Counted from the stretch's first letter, positions 10,800 through 21,417 are shown. The stretch is 64,000 bases of DNA from Ahaetulla prasina (GCF_028640845.1 NC_080539.1:367431233-367495232); one strand, 5' to 3'. Numbers and translations: made by a program. The notes: generated by a model from the sequence alone, not told the origin.

Positions 10800-11560
10800 A
10801 TGTCGGTTCCTGGGAAAAACCAATGTTGTAAGTCACGCTCACGTGATCATGGGACACTGCAAACAGCTGTAATTGCAGTCGTGTGGCTGCGGTGCATGGC
10901 GAACACGGGGACTTGACTCCAAGTCGTAAGTACTTTTCTCAATGTCAATGTCCATCATAACTTTGAAAGTCCCCAATGCAGTCATGTGATTGCGGAGTAG
11001 GGCGAACATCGGAACTTTGAATTCATTAAGTGACCAGTCGTAAGTCTAGGACAGTGATGGCTAACCTTTTTGGCCTTGCATGCCAAAAGCGGGGGAGGGC
11101 GCCGGGTGGGGTGTTTCGCACATGTGCGTGCCCACACTCATAATTCAATGTGCCCCACGCATGCGCGGGTGAGCCCCCAACCCTGCTCTCACAGCTTTTG
11201 GCACGCGATGGCATGGTGGGCCCAGTAGGCCGATTTTTCGAAAATGGCCTCCCCCACCCCGGAGGCCTGACTTCCGGTGGGACTAGAAGGCCCGTTTTTC
11301 GCCCTCCCCAGGCTCCAGAGGCTTTCTAGGAGCCCGGGAAGGGTGAAAATTGCCTTCCTCACCCCCTCAGAGGCTGGAAACAAGTCTGTTTCCCGACTTC
11401 CGGAGGGCCCGGAAGGCCCAAAAATTAGCTGGCTGGCGTGCGCATGCATACGGGAGCTGAGCTAGGGCAACGCTCACGTGACCACAGATATGGCTCCACA
11501 TGCCACCTATGGCACAAGTGCTAGAGGTTCTCCATCACAGGTCTAGGACTACCTGCTATA
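10800..11560 (-). mobile_element. Divergent TIR element split by a hAT insertion
   Basis: Sequence with GTTGTAAGTCACGCTCACGT, CATAACTTTGAAAG and a right end AGTCTAGGACTACCTG that continues only after the hAT element at 11052-11540. Related to the GTAGTCCTC family, but the middle differs from the standard copies. Confidence 0.6.
11052..11540. mobile_element. hAT-like element (CAGTGATGGC type), GC-rich
   Basis: Left end is CAGTGATGGCTAACC and right end TTCTCCATCACAG. It is flanked by the perfect 8-bp duplication GTCTAGGA (11044-11051 and 11541-11548). The 489-bp interior is GC-rich (GCGCATGC-like palindromes, CCGGTGGGACTAGAAGGC) and non-coding. It sits inside the terminal repeat of an older TIR element. 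Confidence 0.92.
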
Positions 11561-11643
11561 ATGTGTAATTTCTGGGAATCTGTGCAGAAGAGGACAACCA
11601 CAACTGACAATACGAATGCTTTCTCTGCAACAAAAGACTAGAA

Positions 11644-11965
11644 CTGTGATGGCAAACCTACGGCACACGTGCCAGAGGTGGCACGCAGTGCGTCTCTGTG
11701 GGCATGCGAGCTGCCATCCCACTTTAGCTCTGCCGCACATGCGCACTCACCGCCCGCCGGCCTTTGGGTCTCTGTTCTGGGGGGGGTGTGGCGCATGTGG
11801 GGGGCTGCACGCCCTTGTGGAGGGGGCAGGGCACATGCAGGGACACAAGCACATGGGCGGGGGTGAGGCGCATGTATGGGGCCACACGCACATTGCATTT
11901 TGGGGGTTCAGCAGAACTTGTGCACGTGTTTGAGCACTCAGTCTGGAAAAGTTTAGCCATCACTG
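11644..11965. mobile_element. hAT-like element (CAGTGATGGC type), second copy
   Basis: Left end is CTGTGATGGCAAACC and right end TTTAGCCATCACTG, flanked by the perfect 8-bp duplication GACTAGAA (11636-11643 and 11966-11973). Internal sequence is GC-rich with GTGGCACGC motifs. It lies ~100 bp from the first copy but has an independent target site. Confidence 0.92.
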
Positions 11966-11985
11966 GACTAGAATGTTTAAGCTCA

Positions 11986-12252
11986 GGGGCCTCTGTGGCT
12001 CAGACTGGTAAGACAGTCTGTTATTAACACGAGCTGCTTGCAATTACTGCAGGTTCAAGCCCCACTAGGCCCAAGGTTGACTCAGCCTTCCATCCTTTAT
12101 AAGGTAGGTAAAATGAGGACCCAGATTGTTGGGGGCAATAAGTTGACTTTGTATATAATATACAAATGGATGAAGACTATTGCTTGACATAGTGTAAGCC
12201 GCCCTGAGTCTTCGGAGAAGGGCGGGATATAAATGCAAATTAAAAAAAGCTA
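11986..12252 (+). mobile_element. tRNA-derived SINE with L2-like tail
   Basis: The head carries pol III promoter-like boxes: TGGCTCAGACTGG (A box-like) and GGTTCAAGCCCC (B box-like). The body has AAAATGAGGACCCAGATTGT and the tail GCCGCCCTGAGTCTTCGGAG..GGGCGG followed by an A-rich end. The tail matches the L2-like LINE, implying L2 machinery mobilised it. Confidence 0.9.
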
Positions 12253-12349
12253 TTTTATTTGGGGTGGGGAGGGGGAGTAACAGAATAGAGACTTGATCAA
12301 AATGCATAAAACTCTATATTTCATGGGGGAAAGTGAACAGCACACTGTA

Positions 12350-12855
12350 CCAAAACTCCATCCAGTTTTGGTCACCACAGTACAAAAAAAGACGCTGAGA
12401 CTTTAGAAAGAGTACACAGAAGAGAAACAAAGATTATTAGCTGTCCGAAGACCAAACCATATGCTGAATGGTTGCGGGAGCTGGGAATATCTAGTCTAAC
12501 GAAGAGAAGGACTAGGGGCGACATGATAGCATCTTCCAATATTTGAGGGGCTGTCACAGAGAAGAGGGGGTCGACTTAATTCTCCAAAGCGCCTAACGGT
12601 CGGACAAAAAGTAATGGATGGAACTTATCAAGGAGAGAAGCAACCTAGAGCTAAGGAGCAATTCCTAGACAAGTTAGAGCAATTTATTAACGAAACGTCT
12701 TGCCTCCAGACATGGTAGGTGCTCCATTACTGGAGGTTTTTTTTTAAAAAAAAGATTGTGCAACTGTTTGTCTGAAATGATGTAAGGTCTCCTGCTTGAG
12801 CAGAGAGTTTGAACTAGAAGTTCTCCCAGGCATTATTCTGTATTCTACTCTGTAT
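12350..12855 (+). mobile_element. CR1 LINE 3' fragment
   Basis: Plus-strand CR1 from CATCCAGTTTTGGTCACC through the end of the ORF to the 3' UTR ending near TTCTGTATTCTACTCTG. The frame is broken by indels. The CR1 boundary CTCCAAAGCGCC and TGGAACTTATCAAGGAGAG are clear. Confidence 0.85.
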
Positions 12856-13188
12856 CCCACTCTCAGAACATTTGGGCAGGAATCCTACGAGGAAGCTGAG
12901 CGGAAGGGATTTCCGTGAAACAAAAGGAAGTTGCTACTTTGCACAACGCATAATAAAGCCCAGGAATCCGTTCCCACAGGATCTGGTCCCTTTGATCAAA
13001 ACATGTCGTCTATCGGACCTAGGAAGTGTGCTTTCTCTCTCCTGGCACCTGCCCTCCATTACAGCCTCACTCCAGAGATCTCAATGGATCTCATCCAGAT
13101 AACTTTCAGAAAATCACTCACAACCTGGCTGGTCTCCCAATCTCCTTGGAGCAGAGGTGGGGGTGCAGGATAGTATTAAGCCCCTGTA

Positions 13189-13420
13189 CCAGGGGTGAAA
13201 TCCAGCAGGTTCTGACAGGTTCTGGAGAACCGGTAGTGGAAATTTTGAGCAGTTCGGAGAATCGGTAGCTGACATTTTGAGTAGTTCCGAGAACTGGCAA
13301 ATACCCCCTCTGGCTGGCCCTGGAGTGGGGTGGGAATGGAGATTTTGCAATATCCTTCCCCCACCCCGCAGGAGTGGGGAGGGAATGGGGATTTTGCAGT
13401 ATCCTTCCCCTGGAGTGGGT
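13189..13420. mobile_element. hAT-like element fragment (CAGGGGTGAAATCC type)
   Basis: Left end CAGGGGTGAAATCCAGCAGG, then repeated GGTTCTGGAGAACCGGTAG-type and GGGATTTTGCAGTATCCTT motifs as in the elements at 7468 and 14678. The right terminus is missing, so this copy is truncated. Confidence 0.75.
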
Positions 13421-13519
13421 TGGTGGCCCCTCAAGATCACGAGAAAATTAATAAACAAGATGGCCCCTAACCTGGATGGATGAATGGGTGGATATATAAA
13501 TAAATAACGTAGATACCTT

Positions 13520-13984
13520 CAGGGGTGGGCTTCAAAAATTTTAGTAAGAGGTTCTCTGCCCGGTTGCTGGGTGGGCGTGGCCTAACTGGCCTCTTGCACC
13601 ATGGCAGGGGGGCAGCGGCATTTTTATTATTTATTATTATTTAGATTTTATTATTTAGATTTTTTTTTGCCCTCCCCAGGCTCCAGAGGCTTTTCTCCAG
13701 CCTCTGGGAAGGCGAAAACGGCTTCCCCAGGCTCCAGAGGCCCTCTGGAGGCCAGAAACAGCCATTTCCGGCTTTCCCAAACTTCTGGTAGGCCTGTTTT
13801 TCACTGTCCCGGAGCCTCCGTGTACACCCGGCACTTACCTGCGTCCAAAACGGACCACGTGGGGACTCCTGGGAGGGGCACGGTGGGGTGGGAGGGGCCA
13901 GCTAGGAGTGGGATTTGGGGGGTTCTCTGAACTGCACAGAATCTTAGCAAGAGATTCTCCCGAACCCCCAGCAGCCCACCCCTG
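13520..13984. mobile_element. hAT-like element (CAGGGGTGGGCTTC)
   Basis: Ends are CAGGGGTGGGCTTC and GCAGCCCACCCCTG. Flanks GATACCTT (13512-13519) and GATAGCTT (13985-13992) match at 7 of 8 positions. The interior has GTGGGCGTGGCC and GAGGTTCTCT/AGAGATTCTC motifs and no ORF. Confidence 0.88.
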
Positions 13985-14082
13985 GATAGCTTTCAGAGGA
14001 GGTTGGATAAATTCATGGAAGATGGGTCACCTGACGGTTACCAATCTAGAATGAGAGAGGGGATCCAACTTTGGCAACTTTA

Positions 14083-14178
14083 AGTCTTGTGTACCTCAAT
14101 TCCCAGAATTCCACAGCCAGAATTCTGGGAGTTGAAGTCCACAGATCTTAAAAGTTTCCAGGTTTGGACACCCCTGGT
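14083..14178. mobile_element. Palindromic MITE (TTGGCAACTTTAAG..)
   Basis: Near-palindrome: AACTCCCAGAATTC-type arms around CAGCC with AACTTTAAG outside. The same motif TTCTGGGAGTTGAAGTCCAC appears at 21.6, 52.6 and 62.7-63.2 kb. No coding capacity. Confidence 0.8.
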
Positions 14179-14404
14179 CTAGAAGATCAAGCATTATCCC
14201 AGGACTGGGGGCAGAGAACCTCTAAATAACAGCTACCTCCCATCCTTCCCTTCCTCCCACTAAAGTCACCTAGTCTGGCAAAAAAACATCTGCAAGAAAA
14301 CAGCCATGTTCAAAAAGGACCAAGAATCCAACCAAGATAGACTTAAAGATGGACCTGAGCAGGACGCCTCCTTCAAGGCGGCTTTTGGCTTTTATTCATA
14401 GCCA

Positions 14405-14575
14405 GTGAATAAAAAGAAAGGAAGGAAAAGGGGAAAGGGAAAAGGAGTGGAGAGGGGAAAGAGGAAAGGGGAGGGGAGGAGAGGAAAGGGGAGGGAAGGG
14501 AAGGGAAGGGAAGGGAAGGGAAGGGAAGGGAAGGGAAGGGAAGGAAAGGAAAGGAAAGGAAAGGAAAGGAAAGTC
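14405..14575. repeat. GGGAA/GGAAA purine microsatellite
   Basis: All-purine plus strand, most regular from 14490 as AAGGG pentamers shifting to AAAGG pentamers. Phe/Leu/Pro-rich minus-strand frames are artefacts of this repeat. Confidence 0.95.
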
Positions 14576-14677
14576 TCGTACCAATCATCTCTTAAATTAT
14601 TTGTGAGGTTCATAATATTGTATCTGCATCTTTAATCTTTTGACAACAGAGCTAAAGTGCAGAGGCAAGAGTTCAGT

Positions 14678-14954
14678 CAGTGGTGAAATCCAAATTTTTT
14701 TACTACCGGTTCTGTGGGCATGGCTTAGTGGGCATGGTGTGGCTTGGTGGGTGTGGCTTGGTGGGCGTGGCAAAGAAAGGACCCCGCAAAATCCCCATTC
14801 CCTCCCCACTCCTGGGGAAAGGATATTGCAAAATCTCCATTCCCACCCCACCCTGGGGCCAGCCAGAGGTGGTATTTGCCGGTTCTCCAAACTATTCAAA
14901 ATTCCCGCTACCGGTTCTCCGGAACCTGTCAGAACCTGCTGGATTTCACCCCTG
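14678..14954. mobile_element. hAT-like element (CAGTGGTGAAATCC)
   Basis: Ends are CAGTGGTGAAATCC and GGATTTCACCCCTG. Flanks AGTTCAGT (14670-14677) and GGTTCAGT (14955-14962) match at 7 of 8. The interior shows ACTACCGGTTCTG and GTGGGCGTGG motifs shared with the elements at 7468 and 13189, in opposite orientation. Confidence 0.92.
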
Positions 14955-15827
14955 GGTTCAGTCCTTTCTACCCCAGATTTCCATAAGCTGCAGCCAAAAA
15001 AATACAGTAATTAGCTTGTTATTTTCCATAGCTAAAAAGAGAAGCCCGGAGAATTTGCTTTGGAGAAAAAGCAAGGCGGTCCTATGGGAACAATATATAT
15101 ATATATATTTTAAAAGAAAAAGATCTCCATCCAACTTCCATTCAAATCAATCCCTCTATAATTACTACACGTAGCACAAGTACACAGACTGTCAAGAGGC
15201 GTTCCTACAACTCTGGCATCATGGCTTGATAAGCCCTAAATCTAACCAGTGTAAACCCTGTTCCATTCAGCTGGAAAAGAAACGGTCCTTCTCCATAAAG
15301 ACAGCCATCTCTCAAAAACTCAAAACGGCTAGAAGCAAAGGATTGCGTTGATTTATTTTTTACTTTTTATATATATATATATAAAGACGAAGATTTCGCT
15401 CCAACCGCTGGCCCTATCAAATGGAAAATTGCGCTACCCTGCAGGAAAGCCGAAAGTAAACGGACACACGATAAGCAGGTTGATTATGAAGGGCTGTAAA
15501 ACGGAAGTGTAGATCTTTGGGTGTTCGTTTAAAGGTCTGACTGTTGAGTATTTCCACACTTTAGGAGGTCTCGCCCCCCGACCCCCCAGGGCTGCGTAAA
15601 ACGCTCTCCCTTCGAAGATCTTTAAAGCCACTTTTATTTCATCGGCCCTCCTTTCAAAACCCTCGTTTTACTGCCATCCATCTTAAGGGAGGGTTGGTTT
15701 TGTATTGATTTATGGTGACAGCTACTTTTAATAAATTTGATTTATTTTATTTGTGGCCGTTTATAATTTCAGCTTGTCTTTGAAGAAGTTGGTAGGGTTT
15801 GGGGGTTTTTTCCTTTACTTGTCGGCT
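14955..15827. other. No recognisable gene
   Basis: Unique-looking sequence with two short (AT)n runs near 15100 and 15370. No supported ORF or RNA. Confidence 0.4.
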
Positions 15828-16195
15828 GGCAGCCCCCAGGGGAAGAGCATTCTCTGTGGGGGCTCCTGCCCTGTGGAATGAACTACCTGTGGGGCTACTC
15901 TTACTCCCCGATCTCTGGACCTTTAAGCGCGAGCTTAAGACTTTTTTCTTTCATCAAGCAGGGCTGGCCTAATGATAAGTTTTAACTGAGGGTTTTTAGT
16001 GGGGTTTTAGTGGAGCTATTTTATTTTATAATTTTACTTTCCTATTTTAAATTTCGGCTCATGGAATTCGATTTTTAAATATATATTGTATTTTAATTCT
16101 TTTGTACATTTGTTTTTATCTATGCTGTACACCGCCCTGAGTCTTCGGAGAAGGGCGGTATATAAATTTAAACAATAAATAAATAAATAAATACT
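15828..16195 (+). mobile_element. L2-like LINE 3' end
   Basis: End of the ORF (GGGGCTCCTGCCCTGTGGAA region, FKRELKTFF-like), T-rich UTR, GTACACCGCCCTGAGTCTTC..GGGCGGTAT hairpin and (AAAT)n tail. Confidence 0.88.
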
Positions 16196-16704
16196 TTCTT
16201 TTTTTAAGACTGGGAGAGGAGGGGGTAAATCCTCTTTTTGCTGATCTTTAGCAGAGTCCAATAAAAACCGTTGACAGCAAGATTTGAAGCTCTGTAATCA
16301 AAACAGTTCTGGGGCTTCATTATGGCTAATTAAAGACCAGAACACAAGTTACATAGCACACATGGGTGTTGCCAATCCCACTGTGGCCTCATCGTGCTGA
16401 CTCAGCCCAGCTGGAGAAGAAGTTGGTTCATGGGGGTGAATATAAATGGAGGGTGGGGAGAAGCTTTTGACTTCGGCAAAGGAAACTATAGTACGGTATC
16501 CTCCTTTCTTCAGACCATCACATGAAAAGGCATGATCTGTTGGGCCAGCACTAGACAGAAGGGTTTATTTTCACCCATTCTACCTGTGTTCTTGACCTAA
16601 GGCCTCAACTTACAATAGTTCAGTGGTGGGATTCAACCAGTTCGCACCATTTCAGCCGAACTGGTTGTTAATAATAATAATAATGACAACAACAACAACA
16701 ACAA

Positions 16705-17560
16705 CAGAGTTGGAAGGGACCTTGGAGATCTTCAACAACAACAACGAGTTGGAAGGGACCTTGGAGGTCTTCTAGTCCAACCCTCTGCCCAGGCAGGAAA
16801 CCCTACACCATTTCAGACAAACAGCTATCCAACATTTTCTTAAAAATTTCCAATGTTGGTACATTTACAACTTCTGCAGGCAAGTTGTTCCACTGATTAA
16901 TTGTTCTAACTGTCAGGAAATTTCTCCTTAGTTCTAAGTTGCATCTCTCCTTGATTAGTTTCCAATCATTGCTTCTTGTTCTACCTTCAGGTGCTTTGGA
17001 GAATAGTTTGACTCCCTCTTCTTTGTGGCAGCCCCTGAGATATTGGAACCCTGCTATCATGTCTCCCATAGTCTTTCTTTTCATTAAATTAGGCATACCG
17101 AGTTCCTGCAACCGTTCTTCATATGTTTCAGCCTCCAGTCCCCTAATCATCTTTGTTGCTCTTCTCTGCACTCTTTCTAAAAAGGTAAAGGTAAAGGTTT
17201 CCCTCGCACATACGTGCTAGTCGTTGCCGACTCTAGGGGGCGGTGCTCATCTCCGTTTCAAAGCCGAAGAGCCAGCGCTGTCCGAAGATGTCTCCGTGGT
17301 CATGTGGCCGGCATGACTCAATGCCAAAGGCGCATGGAACACTGTTACCTTCCCACCAAAGATGGTCCCTATTTTTCTACTTGCATTTTTACGTATTTTC
17401 GAAACTGCTAAGTTGGCAGAAGCTGGGACAAGTAACAGGAGCTCACCCCGTTACACGGCAGCACTAGGGATTCGAACCGCTGAGCTGCCGACCTTTCGAT
17501 TGACAAGCTCAACATCCTAGCCCCTGAGCCACCACTCTTTCTAGAGTCTGTTAAATTGTT
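16705..17560 (-). mobile_element. CR1 LINE fragment split by a Sauria SINE
   Basis: Minus-strand CR1: the ORF part reads KMIRGLEAETYEERLQELGM .. GDMIAGFQYLRGCHKEEGVK .. NQWNNLPAEVVNVPTLEIFK, and the 3' end is at 16705 (CAGAGTTGGAAGGGACCTTG). The 5' side continues beyond the SINE as CTAGAGTCTGTTAAATTG. The ORF segment (16803-17171) is intact for ~120 codons but lacks the catalytic RT core. Confidence 0.9.
17180..17532 (-). mobile_element. Sauria SINE (tRNA head, ACCTTT tail)
   Basis: On the minus strand it starts with the tRNA-like head (CTCAGGGGCTAGG, then GGTTCGAATCCC) and ends with ACCTTTACCTTT. The 11-bp duplication CACTCTTTCTA at 17169-17179 and 17533-17543 shows insertion into a CR1. 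The 3' end resembles Bov-B-type tails, the usual partner of this family. Confidence 0.95.
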
Positions 17561-17909
17561 GGCTCCTAGGTAAAGTGCAGGGAGGCCTACTAGGCCCAAA
17601 ACGGGGTGCGTGGGGATGGCGCAACCCCCTCACAGCCCCATTTTTGCTCCCAGGAGGTTGCAGGGAGGCCTACTAGACCCAAAATGGGGTGGGGGGAGGA
17701 TGCGGCACGGTCGGTTCCCCCCACCACACAGCCCATTTTTGCTCCCGGGGGATGCAGGAAGCCAAGTGATGCCTCTCCCACACCCCTGGCCACGCCCACC
17801 ATGGCCACGCCCACCCAGACGGTCATTAGGGCAGAGAATCGGTAGTTAAGTTATTTGTATCCCACCACTGCAAGAGTTCATTTAACAATAGCAATACCAC
17901 TTAGACTTA

Positions 17910-18489
17910 CAGTATTGGACAAAATTGTGGAAACCTTTTGGGAAAAGTGCATTTTTGAGGTTTGATGGCTAATAACACCACTTTTTTTTTTTTTTTTGGA
18001 GTTTCAAGATAATCCTATTCCACTGCTGGAATGGCCTGGGAATAGCCCAGACCTTAACCCAATTGAAAATCTATGGAGCTGACTAAAGAAACTTCTTAGT
18101 CAGGAGGGATCTAGCAATAAAACCCAGTTAATAGAAGCAATCATTCAATCTTGGTTTCACATTATAACAGCTGCGGAACTAAAAGACTTGGTTCATTCCA
18201 CGGGAAGACGTAATTCATGCTAAAGGTTACCCAACTAAGTATTAACTGACATGGTGATCATTTTTGTATATCTCGTTTTTTCTACGTGTTTCACTTTTCT
18301 TCTTTATACTGTAACTGTTATTCTAATAGCAAATCCTTCATAAAAGTTATTGCATTGCATTCTTGATTAAATTATCTTTCCATTGATATATAATGTTATG
18401 GTACTACTCTTTAAAAAAAAGTGGTGTTATTAGCTAGTTTTAGAAAATACACTTTTCCCAAAAGGTTTCCACAATTTTGGCCACAACTG
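17910..18489 (+). mobile_element. Tc1-like transposon, deletion derivative with C-terminal transposase relic
   Basis: Long inverted repeats (~70 bp, imperfect) at both ends: CAGTATTGGACAAAATTGTG on the left and CACAATTTTGGCCACAACTG on the right, flanked by TA. Codons near 18020-18080 read WPGNSPDLNPIENLW, the conserved segment around the third catalytic residue (E) of DD34E Tc1 transposases; AC-terminal remnant follows in broken frame. The N-terminal and first two D motifs are absent, so this copy cannot transpose itself. Confidence 0.93.
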
Positions 18490-18494
18490 TATAT

Positions 18495-18703
18495 ACTGTT
18501 TAACAGTGCTTTCCAGCCCTCTCTAAGTGGTTTACAGAGTCAGCATATTTCCCCCAACAATCTGGATCCTCATTTTACCGACCTCGGAAGGATGGAAGGC
18601 TGAGTCAACCTTGAGCCTGATGAGATTCGATCTGCCAAATTGCAGGCAGCCGGCAGTCAGTAACCTACAGGACTGCACTCTAACCACTGCGTCGCCGCGG
18701 CTC
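18495..18703 (-). mobile_element. tRNA-derived SINE
   Basis: On the minus strand: GACGCAGTGGTTAGAGTGCA head with a degenerate B box (CAGATCGAATCTC), then GACTCAGCCTTCCATCCTTC, AAAATGAGGATCCAGATTGT, and a tail with GTAAACCACTTAGAGAGGGC. The tail differs from the L2-tailed SINE at 11986 and resembles that at 32443. Confidence 0.85.
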
Positions 18704-19075
18704 ATTTAGTGACTGAAGGTACAACGGAACTGAAAGAAATGACTTAGGAACATTTTTCACACTTACGACCGCAGCAGCATTCCCGCGGTCAAGTGATTGA
18801 AATTCAGGCGCCTGGCCAGAGACTCCTATTTATGATGGTTGCAGTGCCTTGGGGGGGGGGGGTGAGTCACGTGATCAGCTTCTGTGACCTTTTGACCAGC
18901 TTAAGTCCAGATTCACTTAGTAATCGGGTGTTAGTAACTTAACAACTAACTTAACAGTGATTCACTTCACAACTATGGCAAGACAGTTCATAAAATGGGG
19001 CAAAATTCCCTTAAATGTTTCAATCAATAACAGAAATTTTGGGCTCAATTGTGGTCGTAAGTCAAGGCGTTGTAT
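18704..19075 (+). mobile_element. TA-flanked TIR element, GTAGTCCTC family
   Basis: Body from CATTTAGTGACTGAAGGTAC to GTGGTCGTAAGTCAAGGCG. The left terminus appears to be separated by the SINE and Tc1-like insertions. Confidence 0.75.
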
Positions 19076-19077
19076 TA

Positions 19078-19477
19078 CAGGCATTCCTCAATTTATGATC
19101 ATTTGTTTAGCAACTGTTTGAAGTTATGGATGTGCTGAGGGGGGAAATGGTCCTCGCACTTACAACCCTTGCAGCATCTCCACGGTCATGTGATCAAAAA
19201 TTCAGGCATTTGGCAACCAGCAGGAATTTACGGTGCTTGCAGAGTCCTGGGGTCAGGGGATTTCCCCTTGGTGACCTTTCCAGTCGTCTTGCAACAAGCA
19301 AAGTCAATGCGGGAAGCTGAGTTTGCTTGACAATTATGTGGTTCACTTACCTGCTGTGATTCCCTTAACAACCACAGTGAAGAGGTCGTAAAATCAAGCA
19401 GAACTCACTTTAATGCCTGCCTTGCTCAATGACAAAATTTCCAGGCCTGATTATGGTCGAAAGTCAAGGACTATCTG
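19078..19477 (+). mobile_element. TA-flanked TIR element, GTAGTCCTC family
   Basis: Left end CAGGCATTCCTCAATTTATG and right end GTCAAGGACTATCTG with TA on both sides. Directly abuts the previous copy, giving a head-to-tail pair. Confidence 0.82.
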
Positions 19478-19559
19478 TATAAAACTGATAGTACCTAAGC
19501 TGCCCTCTTAAGGGACAATTTTGCTATTAAAAAAATAGTATTAATAAAATTATTAATTT

Positions 19560-20030
19560 TATTAAAAAAGATGTTGAGACTCTAGAAAAAGTGCAGAGAA
19601 GAGCAACAAAGATGATTAGGGGACTGGAGGCTAAAACATATGAAGAACGGTTGCAGGAACTGGGTATGTCTAGTTTAATGAAAAGAAGGACTAGGGGAGA
19701 CATGATAGCAGCGTTCCAATATCTCAGGGGCTGCCACAAAGAAGAGGGAGTCAAACTATTCTCCAAAGCACCTGAGGGTAGAACAAGAAGCAATGGGTGG
19801 AAACTAATCAAGGAGAGAAGCAACCTAGAACTAAGGAGAAATTTCCTGACAGTCAGAACAATTAATGAGTGGAACAACTTGCCTGCATAAGTTGTGAATT
19901 CTCCAACACTGGAAGTTTTTAAGACAATGTTGGATAACCATTTATCTGAAATGGTGTAGGGTTTCCTGCCTCAGCAGGGGGTTGGACTAGAAGACCTCCA
20001 AGGTCCCTTCCAACTCTGTTATTATGTTAT
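19560..20030 (+). mobile_element. CR1 LINE 3' fragment
   Basis: Plus-strand CR1 with an open ~99-codon end of the ORF (MQRRATKMIRGLEAKTYEER .. LRRNFLTVRTINEWNNLPA) and the 3' UTR to CTTCCAACTCTGTTATTATG followed by TTATG repeats. Confidence 0.92.
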
Positions 20031-20617
20031 GTTATGTTAAAATTGCAGGATCCTAAAGAAAGCAGGGACTCAATAGAGAGAGTCACTCTTCAAGTGAACA
20101 TGATAAAAGTCAATCTCTGCTAATCAGGGCCTCATCTCAACCTTTGTTTTCTGCCTTTTACGATGCACAGCTCCTACATAAATGATCATAACTTGAAGAA
20201 AACATGGCCACCTCACGCCTGGCAGGATGAAAAAAAATATCCCAAAGGAACTAGTTCTATATTTTGTCAATTTTGTGTCAAAAAAACAACAACCCCTCTA
20301 TCCTGCAATGAACGTACACTCCTTTCTACAGGTGATCACAATAGTGGAAAGACAGGGAGAGAAGCTGGGTTTCATCTAGAGTAGGGGTCCCCAACCTTTC
20401 GGACCTCAGGAACCACTAAATTCATAATTTTAAATCCCACGGACCACTAATACGATTTGCCTAATGACCGGCTGGGTGGGCGTGGCTAGGTGGTCATGTG
20501 ACTGGGTGGGCGTGCCCAACTCAGTGTCACTCACATCAAAGGGCGCCTCGCCAGCCTCTACTCACCTCTCCCATGCCAGCCACTCCTCGCCTCTCCGCCC
20601 GGGTTCCTTAGGGCCCC

Positions 20618-20754
20618 AACAGGAAGCAGTTGTTGGAGCTAAGCAGCCACCACGAGAAAGAGTTGGCAAAACTGGCTCAGTTCAAATTGGATCTGACCGA
20701 GAAGGAGGCTCAGCAGAAACACCTCACTGAGGACTAGGAGCATAGGCTTTCCAA
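20618..20754 (+). pseudogene. Captured coding-like segment, part 1
   Basis: One frame reads NRKQLLELSSHHEKELAKLA then QFKLDLTEKEAQQKHLTED, a stop at 20735, and EHRLSKQR. It is Lys/Glu/Leu-rich with coiled-coil-like spacing and unlike any TE protein in the window. I do not recognise the parent gene. It continues after the L2-like insertion at 21122. Confidence 0.5.
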
Positions 20755-21118
20755 GCAGAGGATGGGGGCTCCCACCCTCTGGAATGAACTTCCCCCAGGA
20801 CTCCATCAACTGCCTGACCTTCGGACCTTCCGCCGCGAGTTGAAGACTTACCTATTTATTCGCGCAGGTCTGGCATAGAAATTTTTAGTAGCTTTAAATA
20901 TTTTGATGTAAATTTTATGGGGTTTTTAATATTTTGATGTAAATTTTATGGGGTTTTTATGGTTTTAAATGGTTTTAATTTTGGCCTGATATTCAATAAG
21001 TTTTTTTAATTATTGTTTTATTGTGTATATAATTATTGTTTTATTTTGGCTGTGAACCGCCCTGAGTCCTTCGGGAGAAGGGCGGTATAAAAATCTAATA
21101 AATCTAAATCTAATCTAA
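20755..21118 (+). mobile_element. L2-like LINE 3' end inserted in the hAT-like element
   Basis: Begins GGGGGCTCCCACCCTCTGGA (LWNELPP region), continues with LRTFRRELKTYLF-like codons, a UTR containing a short tandem repeat (TTTGATGTAAATTTTATGGG twice), and the CCGCCCTGAGTCC..GGGCGGTAT tail with AATCTA repeats. Confidence 0.88.
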
Positions 21119-21121
21119 ATC

Positions 21122-21417
21122 CAGAAGGAAGACCTGTGGGAGTGCAAGGCCAGGTACCGGCACCTGGAGGCTCAGCGGGTTGAGATGTCAGCCAGTTCCA
21201 GGCCATGATGCTGTCCCATTGGAACAAGACCCTCCGGCTCTTCGCCACCAGAGGCATTTTCCTCCAGTTTTCGCCCAAAGCCCTACACTAGGAGGTTGAA
21301 GCGACCCCAAGTCGGAATTCCTTCCCCACCTCCAAACCGCACAAAAAGACCCCGAAGGAGGAGACTCTCTGCAGCAACACAAACATTCATTGCATGTATC
21401 CGGCCCAGAGGCCATAG
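21122..21417 (+). pseudogene. Captured coding-like segment, part 2
   Basis: Reads QKEDLWECKARYRHLEAQR, then in a shifted frame FQAMMLSHWNKTLRLFATRG and IFLQFSPKALH, a stop at 21289, EVEATPSRNSFPTSKPHKKT, PKEETLCSNTNIHCMYPAQR and P, then stop. The long open stretches and codon-like composition suggest an intronless coding tail of a host gene now broken by two stops and a frameshift. Parent unknown. Confidence 0.5.

Larger units (their letters stand above)
16621..17870. mobile_element. Large hAT-like element (CAGTGGTGGGATTCA ends) filled with younger insertions
   Basis: Left end CAGTGGTGGGATTCAACCAG; right end TTGTATCCCACCACTG. Flanks CAATAGTT (16613-16620) and CAAGAGTT (17871-17878) match at 7 of 8. 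The interior holds a CAA/AAT repeat, a minus-strand CR1 with a Sauria SINE, and a GC-rich part with two copies of AGGGAGGCCTACTAG. The same terminal repeats bound the 137-bp MITE at 8742. Confidence 0.8.

Noticed and set aside
11986..12070. tRNA-like A and B boxes
   Set aside because: They belong to the head of a SINE with body and L2-like tail; no cloverleaf with a proper acceptor stem was evident.
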